This document shows positions 45,358 through 56,727 of a DNA stretch of 64,000 bases, piece after piece. Source of the DNA: Pleodorina starrii (Eukaryota; Chlorophyta; Chlorophyceae; Chlamydomonadales; Volvocaceae); contig BRXU01000014.1 in the NCBI GenBank assembly GCA_030267565.1, positions 2,818,501-2,882,500 on the forward strand. The letters are read 5' to 3'. Under the pieces are notes generated by a model. The model did not search any database. It saw only the letters and a list, made by a program, of their open reading frames with translations, and was not told the DNA's origin. The stretch's first letter is position 1. Each line of letters begins with the position of its first letter. Made by a program: the position numbers and the translations under genes.

Positions 45358-47389
45358 GTCTGGCTGGCTACGGTAGTCACTGCCAAGAGGGGGGGTACAA
45401 GGGCACGTGTTGCCGTGTGGCTGCTGGCCAAGGGCTGGCCCCAATTCACGGCGCGGGCCGCCGCAAGTGCTGGTGGTAGGCTGTCTTCCGATGTCAGCAG
45501 CCGCCCCGGAGTCAGCAGCTGCTGGGGGCGCTGTGGCGGCTGTCCTCCTGTCCGCCGGGCACACACCAGTGCACAGCAACGAAGAACACGCAAGCCGCTG
45601 CTGCTGAGTGGCAGAGAAGCGGCGGCGGCTGATTTGGGAGTTGCAGTGCGACGGTGGACAGGGCCGAGGAAAGGGCAGGGCAGGGCAGGGCGGGACAAAG
45701 CGAGCGACCCACCGCGCCTTTCATGTTTCATCCATTGCCCAAGTCAGTCTGCCATACACGCGCGCAGGGGTGGGAGGCGCGGGCCAGGAGCCGCCGCTTC
45801 CCGCTGCCGCCGCCACGGAATCTCCGCACACTGCTATACCGGTACTCCTCCCGCTGTATCCTGCACTGCACTGCTTCCACAATACCGCCTTCGAATCAGG
45901 AATCAATCAAGGCCCTACAGCCCAAGTGGCTGCTGCTGCACCTAATGCTTACGGCATCTCCCTTCCATCGCGCGCGCGGCGGCCGGGGCAGTCGCGCCGA
46001 GCCGCACCCGCGGGCTTCCGTCGCAACCCGACTAACCGCACTGAACCGCACGCCGCCGGGCAACCCGCATGGGGCGCTGGACCGCGCAGATCAGATCAGA
46101 TCAGGGTCGGATCAGGGTCGGATCAGGGTCGGATCAGATCGCGTTTCGGCGGCGGTCCCGGATCTGGACGCAGTGCACTCCTCCAGGGAACACAAACACA
46201 CTGCACCTCCGAAAACCGCGAGGACCCACCTCCGCTCCGAAGCCATTCACAAACACACCTTCCTTCGACGTTCGCGCGGTGCGGGTCCCCGTTTCACCTT
46301 CCGGAGCCGCCTTGCTGCACACACACACACGCGCACGCACGCATCTACTGCCTTGTCTGCCTATCGTCGACCTAATACCGCCGCGCACGCTCGCACGGCC
46401 CCGGCGCCAGGACACACCAGGGCCCTCCCCTCCTCCTCCCCACACACGCATGAAGATTAAGCCCAAGGAACGAGCGCCGAGGAGCGCCCAAGGCCCGGTA
46501 CCTATCCATCTAACCCCTCCCCGTCTACCTCCAATTCCCGGAGCGAGGCAACATCTCAACCGCTGACGTCAAAGCGCCGATTTGAACAAACCGACTTCCA
46601 GCGGGCCCCCCAGGAGCCCGTGTCGCAACTCCCTCCGTGCCGAGGGACCCACCGGGGCGTCCTGCAACCCGGCAGACCATGCGACCGCGACCGCGGCCCC
46701 ACACAAGCGTTCCGAGAGGGGGAGAGGGAGAGGGAGAGCTGTCTCCACAACCGCCGCAACCGCTGCAACCTGGAGGCTGCGGTTCAACAACAACCTATCC
46801 ACCAAAAGCCTTTGCGCCGAGTTGAGTCCCGAGTCACTGCCCCGACAGAGAGGGCTCACGACCCTTAACCGAGAGCTATCAAGGGAAATGATAGGCGGTC
46901 AGCACCCTACCGCTTCCCGCCTCCCTCAGCAGCTGCTGCCTCAACCACCCTCCTGCCCTTCCCCCGCCCCCCTCCCGTCCATTCGCCCGTGCAGCCAGAC
47001 AGTTCGCTGTGACTCCGAAACTCAAGCACCAGTCAGTGTGCCGCTTCTCCGCTTTCTCGCTGCTGCTGCCCCTGCCCCTGCTGCCCCAGGGCTGCCCCAG
47101 AACGGAAAACCAACGACGAGCCGCTCTCACTCTCTCTGCTATCGCTCGTGCCGGGCCGAGTACCCCCTTGAACTCGAGAGCGCCTCTTGCGCACTTGGTC
47201 TCTCTCTCTGTCTCTCTTCCTCTCTCGCCTCTTCATCGTTCTATTCTTGTCCTTTCCTTCCCTGGAGTCGCGAAGCTCCGATCGACCGGAATTTCCAGAC
47301 CCATGGGTCCTACGCCCCCGCCTCTCCCAACGCAAACCTCCCTTCATTCCCTCCCTTTCGCGCCCCACCCCCCACCCTTCATGACTCGA

Positions 47390-50300
47390 CTACAACAACC
47401 CCAGCAGCCGCAGCCCCTCCATTACACCCGACGGCCCCCGCTTGCCCGCCTGCACCACCACGCCTCCACCTCCGCCACCACCACCACCACCGCCTCCACT
47501 GCAAGCACCCCCGCAGCCGTCCTCCTCCACTGCTGCACCAGCCGCTGCCTCAGTGCAGCAGTCCGTGCCAACCGCCGGCGGCGCCGCCACTGCCGTGACC
47601 GCGTTTGCCGCCGCCGCCGCCGCCGCCTGCGGCGGCGGCGGCGGCAGCAGCTTCTGCAGCGCCGGTGGCGGGCGCGGCGCCGTCAGTACGGCGGCGCTCG
47701 CCGCCGCCACCAGCTCCGCATCGCGATCCGTGTCGCCCGCCGCCACCACCGCCCCGGCGTCAATGCCGAAACGCCGCATCACGTGACGCAGCGCGGCGGC
47801 CTTTCCGGCCACGACCGGCAATACGTACAAGGTGCACCACTCGCCGCGCGAGCCGCGGGGCTGCACCTCGAAGCGAACCGCCGCCGCCGACGACGCCGAC
47901 GCAGCGGCGATGCCGCGGCCCGCCGCCAGGCGCTCCTCGATCTGCCGTACAACCTGCCCCAGCAGTGAGCCGTGCACCTCCAGACAGATCTTGTGGCGGC
48001 TCTGCTGCTTGGATAAACCGTACGACAAGGCTGGCCGGCCGCGGCTGGCGGAAGCCGTACAGCTGTGCCCCTGCCCCTGCCGCTGCTGTGGATGCAGAGG
48101 CGGAGGCGCGGAGGCGGAAGTACGGGTGGCGGCGGCGGTGGGGCGTATGGGCGCTGGCGGGATGCAATCAGCAGGGGAGGAGCAACGGGCAGCAGCAGCT
48201 GCGGAGTCGGAACCACCGTCGCCGCCGCCGCTGTCGACCGCCGCCGCCGCCGCAGCCGCTGGGGGCTTGGAAGCACACGAGTCCACCCAGCCGCGCGACG
48301 CCGGCGCCGCTACCGGCGACGGTGCTGTGCCTGACGGAGGCGCAATCCGCACGCCGCCGTACTGCTGTACGACATGGTCGACCGCGCGGCGCACGGCAGC
48401 GGCGTCGTACGACTTGTCCAACAGCTCCGACCACTGCTCGTCCAACTGCCAGCCGCAGGGTGCCGAAGCGGCGGACGCGGACGTCGACGCGGACGTCGAT
48501 GTTGACGCTGACGTGTGCGGCTGCGGCCCCCCCGCCCCCGCCCCCGCCGGCGGTGGTGGCTCCGCTGTGTGCTGAATGCGGTACGCGATCTGAGTCCCCA
48601 GACCCAGCAGCAGGACGTCGGGTTGCGGCAGGAAGGCCTGCTTGTCCCGCCAGTCCTGCTCCAAAGACCTCATCTCCCTGGGGTGGGGTGGGGAGTGGGG
48701 CAGAGCCCGGGATCGCACGAGTGAACGCACATGGAGGCAACAAGTGAAGGAAATGGAGGAAATAAAGCCGACAGCCAGAAGCGCGACGCGTATTTGCCCA
48801 TGCTGACAGCTCCGAACCCCAGCTCTGGCCCACCACCATCTATCCCAGCCTCCTCCCTTCCCTCCCTCGGCCCTCCCTGCCCCTGCCGCCTCCCATGTCT
48901 ACTACCTACTCCCTTCCCCCCCTCCCCTCCCCTCCCCTCACCCCCCCTCCCGGCTCCGCCCCCTCACCTGCTCGTGGCCAGCACCAGCAGCCCCGGCCGC
49001 ACCCGCTGACTGGCCGCCCACATCCGCTGCAGCTCCCCAGCGGATTGCTCCCACTCGCGACCCCGCCAACCTGCGGAGAAAGTCCGAGATTGACCGCACA
49101 GCCTGCCACAGCTGCTGCTGCTCGGATCGCGGTGGCCCAACTCCACACAATACACACTCCCATGCATCTCCCTTACATCGCATGTGTGAATGACTGGCTT
49201 CATCAGACATGAAACACACAATCAGGTGAAGCAGGTGACCCCCGCACTGAACTGCACAGTGGCAACACAAACCCCAGGCACCCACACCCCACATGACACC
49301 CCACCTGTACCCCGGGCCCCTCCCCGTCCCTCCCCTCCCCACCTCCCCGCTCCCCACTCACCCATGAGGCTGCTTGCATCCACCACCAGCGCAATGTCGT
49401 ACCGCAACACCGACTGAGCGGACAGCGCCAGGACAGGGCAGACGTCGGGAGGGGCACTGATAACGCCGCCACCACCACCGACGGCGGTGGAGGCCGCCCC
49501 GGCGCCGGAGTTGTCGGGCGCCGGGTTGTGCGGTCGCAGCTGCGAGGCCGCCAACGACGATCCATCCGGTGGTGGCGATGCCGGCGCATGCTGCTGCTGC
49601 CGCCGCTGTGGGGCCTCCTGCCGGCGCTGCAGCGGAGGTTGCGGAGGTTCGACGGAAGGGCCGGCGGGTCGCGGCGGCGGCGGCGGCAGCGGACAAAGCG
49701 GCGTCAGCGGAGCCAGCGGCGGTAAGCTCGTCGCCCCTGACGCGGCTGCTGTTACGGGTGCCGCCGCCGCCGGTGATGTGCCCGCAGTTGCGACAGGCCC
49801 CGAGGTCCCTCCCCTTGCGCCGCCTTGCGCCAGCGGCTCAGCAGCAGCACACTGCCCGCCGCCGCCGCCGCCCCTGCGGCTGCCTCCGCTGGCGGCACTG
49901 CTCCCACTCCCGCTCCAGGGCAGGGGGCTGTCGGCGGCGCCGCGTCCAACGGTCAACGACATGTACGGAGATGTGGTCAGCAGGTAGTGACCGGGGCGGG
50001 TGAGCTCCAGGGAGGAGGTGGAGGCCAGGGAGGGCGCAGCTGCAACCACCGTCGCAGCGCCAGCGGTCGCCGCCGCGGTGGTGGCGGCGGCGGAGTCACC
50101 GCGGCCGCCGCCGCGGAGGCGCCCCCCGTCGCCGGCCCTGCGGCTGTTGCTGCTGCCGCTGCTCTGCGCGGCAGCACGGTGTGCTGCAGGCGGGGGCGGA
50201 GGCGGGGCCGCCGGGGGGTGCTCACGTCCTTCGCAGTCGTCGCCGGCTGGGATGTCACCGTCGGGGCCATCGGCATCGGCGGCGGCAGCAGCGGCGGGTA

Positions 50301-53139
50301 TGCCCTCCGGCGGCCGCGTCGTCAGGTAAAACTCCAGGGAGGCCACGGCCGCCGCGGCGGGGACCTCCGACCCCGCGCCCGCCGCCGCCCGCGCCGCGCC
50401 CCCGCCGCCGCCGGCATCCCCCCGCTGGGGAGCGCCGCAGGCCGACTCCGGATGTGGCAGCGGGACTGGCACTGACGGGATGGCGACTGCGAGCAGGTCG
50501 CTGCCCAGGCAGGCGGCGGGGGTGACCGGGAGCAGCGGCTGCCAGACCCAGTGACCCGCGGGTCGGTGCCGGTACACCACCACGCGGTGCTCCGGAACAG
50601 CCTCGGCGAAGAGCACGTAGGGCGGAGCGGACAGCAGCGAGTAGTGCTGCTGACCCCGGGGGCCCGGCGAGGAGGGCGGCTGCGGCAGCGGTGGCTGGGC
50701 CTCACAGGGCGCGGCTGAGGCCAGCGGAAGAGGAAGCGTCGTACTGCCACCGCTCTTCAGCGTCTGTGCAGCTTTGGTGAGCGACCCCGCCGACTCCGCC
50801 CCCGCCTCCGCCGCCGCAGCGTCAGCGACTCCTCTCCCCAATGCCATCGAACCCACCCGCGCAGGCCCCTCACTGCCACCGCCACCGCCACCGCTCGCTG
50901 CCCCAGACCCGACCCAGACCCCGGCCAAGTGCTCCGGTACCGACAAAAGCCCGGACCCGCCGTGCGACTGACCCGCGGCGGCGCGGGCGTGTGCAGCTAC
51001 CTCTGCAGCTTCCCCCTCTGCTGTGTTCCTCCCGCTGGCGCCCCCTTCCTCCTGCCACGCGCCGTCGAGCTGCAGCTGCAGCAGCTGCACGCCGTCCAGT
51101 TGCTGTGGCAGCGGCACAACTTGAAAAGTCAGCGGCTCGTCGCGGGGGTGGGTCGGTGGCAGCGGCAGGGCGGGTGGCGGCGACGGGGACGAGGGAGACG
51201 CCAGCGGCAGCCGACCCAACCCGATCGGAACGTCGGAGGTGCGGGACACGGTGAAGGGAAAGCTGAAGCGCTCCCGAGCACGCCGCTGGCCGGCCTCGAC
51301 ACCACCGCGGGTACCCGCTGACGAAGCGCCAGCGGCGGCGGCGGCCGCCGCCGCCGCCGCCCTGGCGAGCGCCCGTCGTTTCCGCCGGTGCGGCCGCGGA
51401 ACCGGAAACAGCCGTACCAGCTGTCGCCGCCGCCGCCAGCCCGCCGGCGGCGGCCCCAGCGGTGTGGTGTGGCTGTCGTACGACGTCGAGGGCTCGTTGT
51501 CGTCGTCGTCGTCGCCGTCCGCAGGCCCTCCCAGCACGGACCCGTCCTCGCCCCAACCCCCACTCCCATTCCCGCTGCCGCCATTTCGCAGCCGCTGGGG
51601 CCCACAGCGTCTCTGACGCGGTTCGAACTGCGAGGGTGGGGACACAAGCCCAGCTGAAGCCGCCCCTGCTGTGGCTGTGGCTGCGGCTGCGCCCATCACA
51701 CCAGTCCCCACCGACGCAGCCACGGATCCCGCCGCCGCCATCGACAGAAGCGCCGCCGCCTCCGCGGCCCGTGCGGCGGCTCCAAGTCGGTCCCCTTTCC
51801 CCCCGCCCGCCGCCACTGACTGCTGCTGCTGCCGCTGCTGCGTTGCCGCCTGCGGATCCGCACTTCGCCGGGTCCCCTCTCCGGCACCGACACCGCCGAC
51901 ACCGACACTGGCGATGTTCCGTTGCGGCTCATGCGACGTACTCCCGGTTCCGGTCCCGGAGTGCACCTCCGATACCGACGAGGCCCCCGCCCGCGCGTCA
52001 TTGACTCCCACCACCACCACGGCGGCGGCGGCGGCGGCGGTGGCAGCAGAGCGCGAACTGCCAGCCGGCCGCACCCCATGAAGGTGAGGCGCCGCCGCCG
52101 CCGCCACCACCGCTGCTGGTCTTCGAGGCGGCTGTGGCATCGGCCCCGCCGGTTGCTGGTGCTGGTGCTGCCTCAGGTGCCGCCGCCGCCCGCCGCGCTG
52201 CTGTGGCTGCTGCTGCCCCGCGGCGCCGTCCTGATGCTCCGGAGCTGCGGCCGCCCGGAGGGCCGTGGGGGGCCGCCGGGACTGCGACTGCGACCCCGGC
52301 AGCGCCTCCGGCAGTGCCGACCCCGACCCCGACCCAATGGATTTGCGGGTCATGGATGGCTTCGATGCGCTCGCACGCCCCTTGCCGCGGCCACCTCCAC
52401 GCCCCCTGGACGACGCCTCGCCACCGACCCGCGGTTCATCATCATCGGGGTGATCCCGCCCTCGACCAGCGCCCAGCACCCCGAATCCGCTGCTGTCGCC
52501 CCGCCTCGGAGTCTGGGGCCGCCGTCCGAGGGCTCCCAACCCCGGCTGCCCTGCGCTCGAGCAGCTTGCGGCGGGTACTGGCGCTTCGGAGTCGGGGGCC
52601 ACCGGCCGCAGCGACGGTGCCGCTGGCGCCGTGCAGCCCTGCAGCCCCCCCTCCCGTCTTGCCCCTGCTGGCAGCTGCGAGCGAGACATGTCGTCGTCGT
52701 CGTCATCGCGGTGTTCAGCCGTCTGGAGTCCCTCAGACTGGAGGAGGTGCACGGCCCCGTTGAGCAGCGGCCGCTGGGAGGAGGCCGCACCCGGAGGGTT
52801 CAGAGGCCCCCCGGGGCCCGCGTCAGCGCCCCCGTGTTCTGGCGGGGGGCCCTCCGTACCTCCCGCGGCCAGGACTCCAGCTGTGCGCGATGTGCCATTG
52901 GCAGCTGCTGCGCGGTGCCCCGCATCCGCGCCGACTGCTGCTGACTGCTGGCGCCGTGTGATGGCGGTAGATTTGCTGTTCGGTTCTGGAGCCGCGAACG
53001 GGTCGTTGGCGGTGGGGTGCGGCTGGCCCAGGGCCGGGCGCAGCACTACCGCCGGTGCGCTGCCCAGCCGGATGGTGGCCGAGTGCGGCAAGCCGGTCGC
53101 GAGAGGGACTTCCGCAGCGCAGTCCTGGTCCTGGAGCAT
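47390..53139 (-). CDS. Large low-complexity protein with C-terminal sucrose-phosphatase-like HAD domain
   Basis: Exons 53139-49362, 49070-48968 and 48677-47390 predict 1722 residues. The C-terminal part resembles sucrose-6-phosphate phosphatase (HAD superfamily). RYDIALVVDASSLMG (1250-1260) sits at motif I, LLVLATSR (about 1293) at motif II, WRDKQAFLPQPDVLLLGLG-T-QIAY is the S6PP-specific block, and SRHKICLEV its RHK-x-S-y block. GKAAALRHVMRRFG (Lys1586) is motif III and AAGDTDRDAEL (1608-1613) motif IV. Motif I reads D-A-S where active enzymes have D-x-D: the nucleophile Asp1254 is kept, the second Asp is Ser. Activity is therefore doubtful, as in the phosphatase-like tail of plant sucrose-phosphate synthase. 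The domain is interrupted by a 200-residue Ala/Ser/Pro insertion. The 1250-residue N-terminus is mostly disordered but includes HRVVVYRHRPAGHWVWQPLL, then ASLEFYLTT and RPGHYLLTTS, which may be a starch-binding (CBM25/53-like) module. Start ATG 53139 is the first in the frame. Confidence 0.75.
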
Positions 53140-54599
53140 AAGGCGAGATTTGGGGCGCGTGCACGGGTCTGTTTGAGCCTAAAGTGATCAAATGCTCCAA
53201 GCGGCTGGCCCATCCTGGCTTAATCCTGACTTAACGCAAGGCGCGACCACGCGAACAGGCGCGTCAAGGCTGTCAGCATGATCAAATCGGATCTTTCAAA
53301 GGGACTTACCCATGATATGGTGCCACGTTCCGCCGCGCGCTGCGGAATTGCTGCTCTAACGCTTGCTGCTCGACGACAGGCCCTTGCGCGGAAGGGCCAT
53401 TCTCCCAAAGACAGCAATCCATGGCCTTGAGGGTTTCGTGTTCGTTGGGCAGGATCATTGGGCGCCCGGAAAAGGTGACACAGGCAGAGCGGTGGACCGG
53501 CCGCCGCGGCGTGCTGCCCCCGCGAAGACGGGCTCCACACGCTCTGCACGGATGATAATGTTGTGCCATAGCTCAAATGACGGAGCGAGCTTGCCGAGCT
53601 GATTGCTGGCTGCTGCGGCGCACAGTGCGCCATCGCCTATTGAACCAGCGGGGCCTCCTTCCCATTACGTGCAAATCACAGGTAAGGCTGCCCGCACGGA
53701 TGAACCGTCTTTGCCGTCCATGGACACTAGCGAATTAGCGTGACAGGGGCTTCCTGAATGGCGAAATATCAACCAGGCAGGACGTAATTAATTCAACTAG
53801 ATCGCAAGCATGTATCTCAAGTGCAACGTTGGCATCCAGTGAGTGCATGTGCAGCGTCTGTTCGGTTGACTTGATGGATAAGCTTGCCGTTGGTCGTTCG
53901 TCGCAGACAAGGGCAGTTATCCTTTCGGTCGAAGATAACTTCTGTCTGTCTAAACAATCATTATAGACACATGGAATTGAGCGGAAAATGCCCGGGGCCG
54001 GGGCACGTCCCACCGTCCCACGGTACACCCGGTCGACAAAGAAAGCAAAAGCAGTCCCTAGGCACCACCAACATCATTTTGCAAATGTTTTTCATTTGCA
54101 TGGAGTTGTAACGTTTAACTGGAGTTCCACATAGCAAACATGGTGGGTGAGGGTGTGTCAGGAACGTTGCGAGACAACTCCCGTTGGCATCAACGTTGCT
54201 GACGCTCATTGTTCACACCCTTCCGCAATGAAGTTGTTTTATCGACACGTAAGTTGAAGTTATAAAACTTCAAACAACAGACGGTACAGCTACTTGCTCG
54301 GACATCCGTACGCCGCGGCCGGAAAACTCCTGTCGCCCCCATTTGGCTATTGCACTACTGGTAGGACGTACAGTACATATGCACTTAAGGCAGGGTAATA
54401 TGATATGACACTCGCAAAAACAGTTGGGACACCCTGCGCGCGCAGTGGACGTGTTGCGCAGCAATCCAGCAGCTAGACGTGGTAACTTTACAGTCTACTT
54501 ACTGCTTTGTTATCGACTGTTATTGCCCGCTGCTGTACCTAGTGCGCCCTCGCTGGGTCTCACTTATCGACTCATCTACAGCCCTTCCGGCAAGCCTGT
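53140..54599. promoter_or_regulatory. Divergent region between the HAD-protein and SCP-phosphatase genes
   Basis: 1.46 kb with no recognisable gene. Lower GC than the flanking exons. Promoters of both genes are expected here; no clear core element was identified. Confidence 0.35.
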
Positions 54600-56696
54600 A
54601 TGCTGTCTGCTTTGCGCGGCATCCTGAAGCGCTGGTTCGGAGACCGAATGACAACAACTGATACGACGGAGGTGCAAACAATGGAGGCCGGCGAGGCGCC
54701 CGCTGTCCTTGGCGCTACACCAACTTGTAGCGGGGAGTACGCTGCCAATGCAGCCACGCGGCGACTCAAACGTGCAGGTGATAATTTACGGGACGCGATT
54801 ACCTTGGACTGCCTTGGCGGTGGGTGTTCTGGGGTTCCATAGGAAACCCGGTGCTTCTTTCATTGTAGGAACCTCGACGAATGAGGCCGCGGACCTTAAG
54901 CGCCCTCGAACAGCTCCGGCAACGCCCATTGACCCTGGTTTAAACGGAGGCAACCCACCTGTCGGCAAGCTCACGGTACTTTGGGTTATTGGCAATTCTT
55001 GGGGAGGCAAACTTAGCTCGCGGTTGGCATGCCGGGCAACATCGTTAGCTTGTTTGGAATAATTGTATTTCTCGTGATCTGGGCGATTAGCGCGCTCAAC
55101 GGGGTCCCAGGGCGCCAACTGCTCATACGGGGCCATGCCCTTTGCCTGGCTCTCGGCACGTACATGCACACCAGGACAGCACATATCAGGGATATACATT
55201 TCTTAGGTTAGAGCAAACAAGACGCATGCAAGTCCAGAGGAACATGGGCTCGCCGGCCTGTCGGGCCCGCTTTGGACGCCCCGTCCGCGCACCAGACACC
55301 CCTCTCCTCTGCCTCCTTCCTCCCCACTTCCTTCCAACTCTGCATCTTCAGTCCTGCAACCCTTCGGCTCATCCCCACCGTCCGCCGGCTCTCCTCCTCT
55401 CAGGCCCCAGACACCGACTCCCGCATCGGCGGCCCAACTGACAACCACAACCACCACGCAACCACCCGCCCCTCCACCACAGCCTCCGCACCCGCCGCCC
55501 TCAACCGCGCCCTCCGCTCCCAGCCGTCCGTCTCCACCTCCCCTCCCGCCTCCACCCCGGGCAGCTGCAGCGCCAGCGGCGTCGTGACCGCCCCCCTTCC
55601 GCAGCCGCTGCTGCAGCCGTTGCGCCAAGCCGCGGAGGAGGACAATCCAGACAACCTCACCGCCACCACCACCACCAGCCTGGGCCCTGACCCACCACAG
55701 CAGCTTCAGCCGCAACAGCAGCCCCAGCAGCCCCCAGTCGCGGGCCCAGGCCCGGGGACCATCCCCACCGTTGAGAACTCCGTACCGCAGCCGCAGCTGC
55801 TCCGCGTCGCTCACAGCGGCGGTGGCAGCGGCGCCGCTGCGGTGCGCCACCACGCGGCCGGCCACGGCCCGCAACAGCAGCCCCTCACACCCCACCACGG
55901 CCACGGCCACGGCCACCACACCCACGGCTTCAGCCACGGCGGCGGCGGCGGCGGTGACACTCCGCAGGTGCTGCAGCTGCAGCCGCACCCCCACCATCAC
56001 CACGACGCGCTGGAGGAGCAGGTCTTCTCTCCCGCCTTCCACCTTCCCGCCTCCGCCACCGTCTCACCGGCCACTTCCGCGCAGACCTCCCTCACCGCCC
56101 CGGTCGCTGCAGCCGCCAAGTCGCAGCACGGAGGCGGCGGCGGCGGCGAAGCCAGGGCGGTGGTGGCGGCCGCCGCCGCCGCGGTGGCGGTGCTGGCCTC
56201 CGATTCGCTGGCGGCGGGGGCGGCGGGGGCTGGCGGTGATGAGGTTCGGTCGACGCAGCCGCACGGACCCGGCTGCATGCAACTCAGAGCGATCGACTTG
56301 AATGTGGTGGAGGGGGTGGCGGTGGATACGGATGACGACGAGCTGGCGGCGGCCACGGCGGCGGACGCCGAGGCCGCCGCCGGCGTCGCGCGGAGCGCCC
56401 GGCGCCGCGCATCGTCGGCGTCGGCGCCAGCGAGCCAGTCGGAGGCGGTGCAGCAGCCGCAGCGGAAGCGGGGTGAGGAGCAGGGCGGGGTGGTGGGGAA
56501 GGCGGCGGCGGACGTCAGCACCAGCGGCGGTGACATCGAGGCGGTTGGCGAGGAACTGAGCAGCAGCAGCGCGGGAGAGGAGGAGGAGGAGGGCGAGGGC
56601 GACGAGGGGGAGGGCGTCAGCGGCCGTGAGAGGAAGGATGATGACGGGGAGGAGGAGGCGGACCTTTACGAGTGCGAGAACGACGAGAATGCGCCC

Positions 56697-56727
<31 letters not shown>

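Larger units (their letters stand above)
42341..47389. other. 5-kb convergent spacer between the kinase and HAD-protein genes
   Basis: No gene recognised. Simple repeats are present: ACGG units (42931-42960), CATGT pentamers (43003-43047) and GTCAGG-type units (45287-45357). Candidate poly(A) signals are TGTAA 44482-44486 for the plus gene (a closer TGTAA overlaps the kinase stop), and TTACA 45261-45265 or 44985-44989 for the minus gene. Many open frames between 45600 and 47900 are GC-rich shadows. The span may be mostly 3' UTR, or may hide a gene without recognisable motifs. Confidence 0.45.

Noticed and set aside
51922..52944. 340-codon plus-strand open frame opposite the HAD protein
   Set aside because: Arg/Pro-rich antisense shadow of the low-complexity N-terminus; no splice support.
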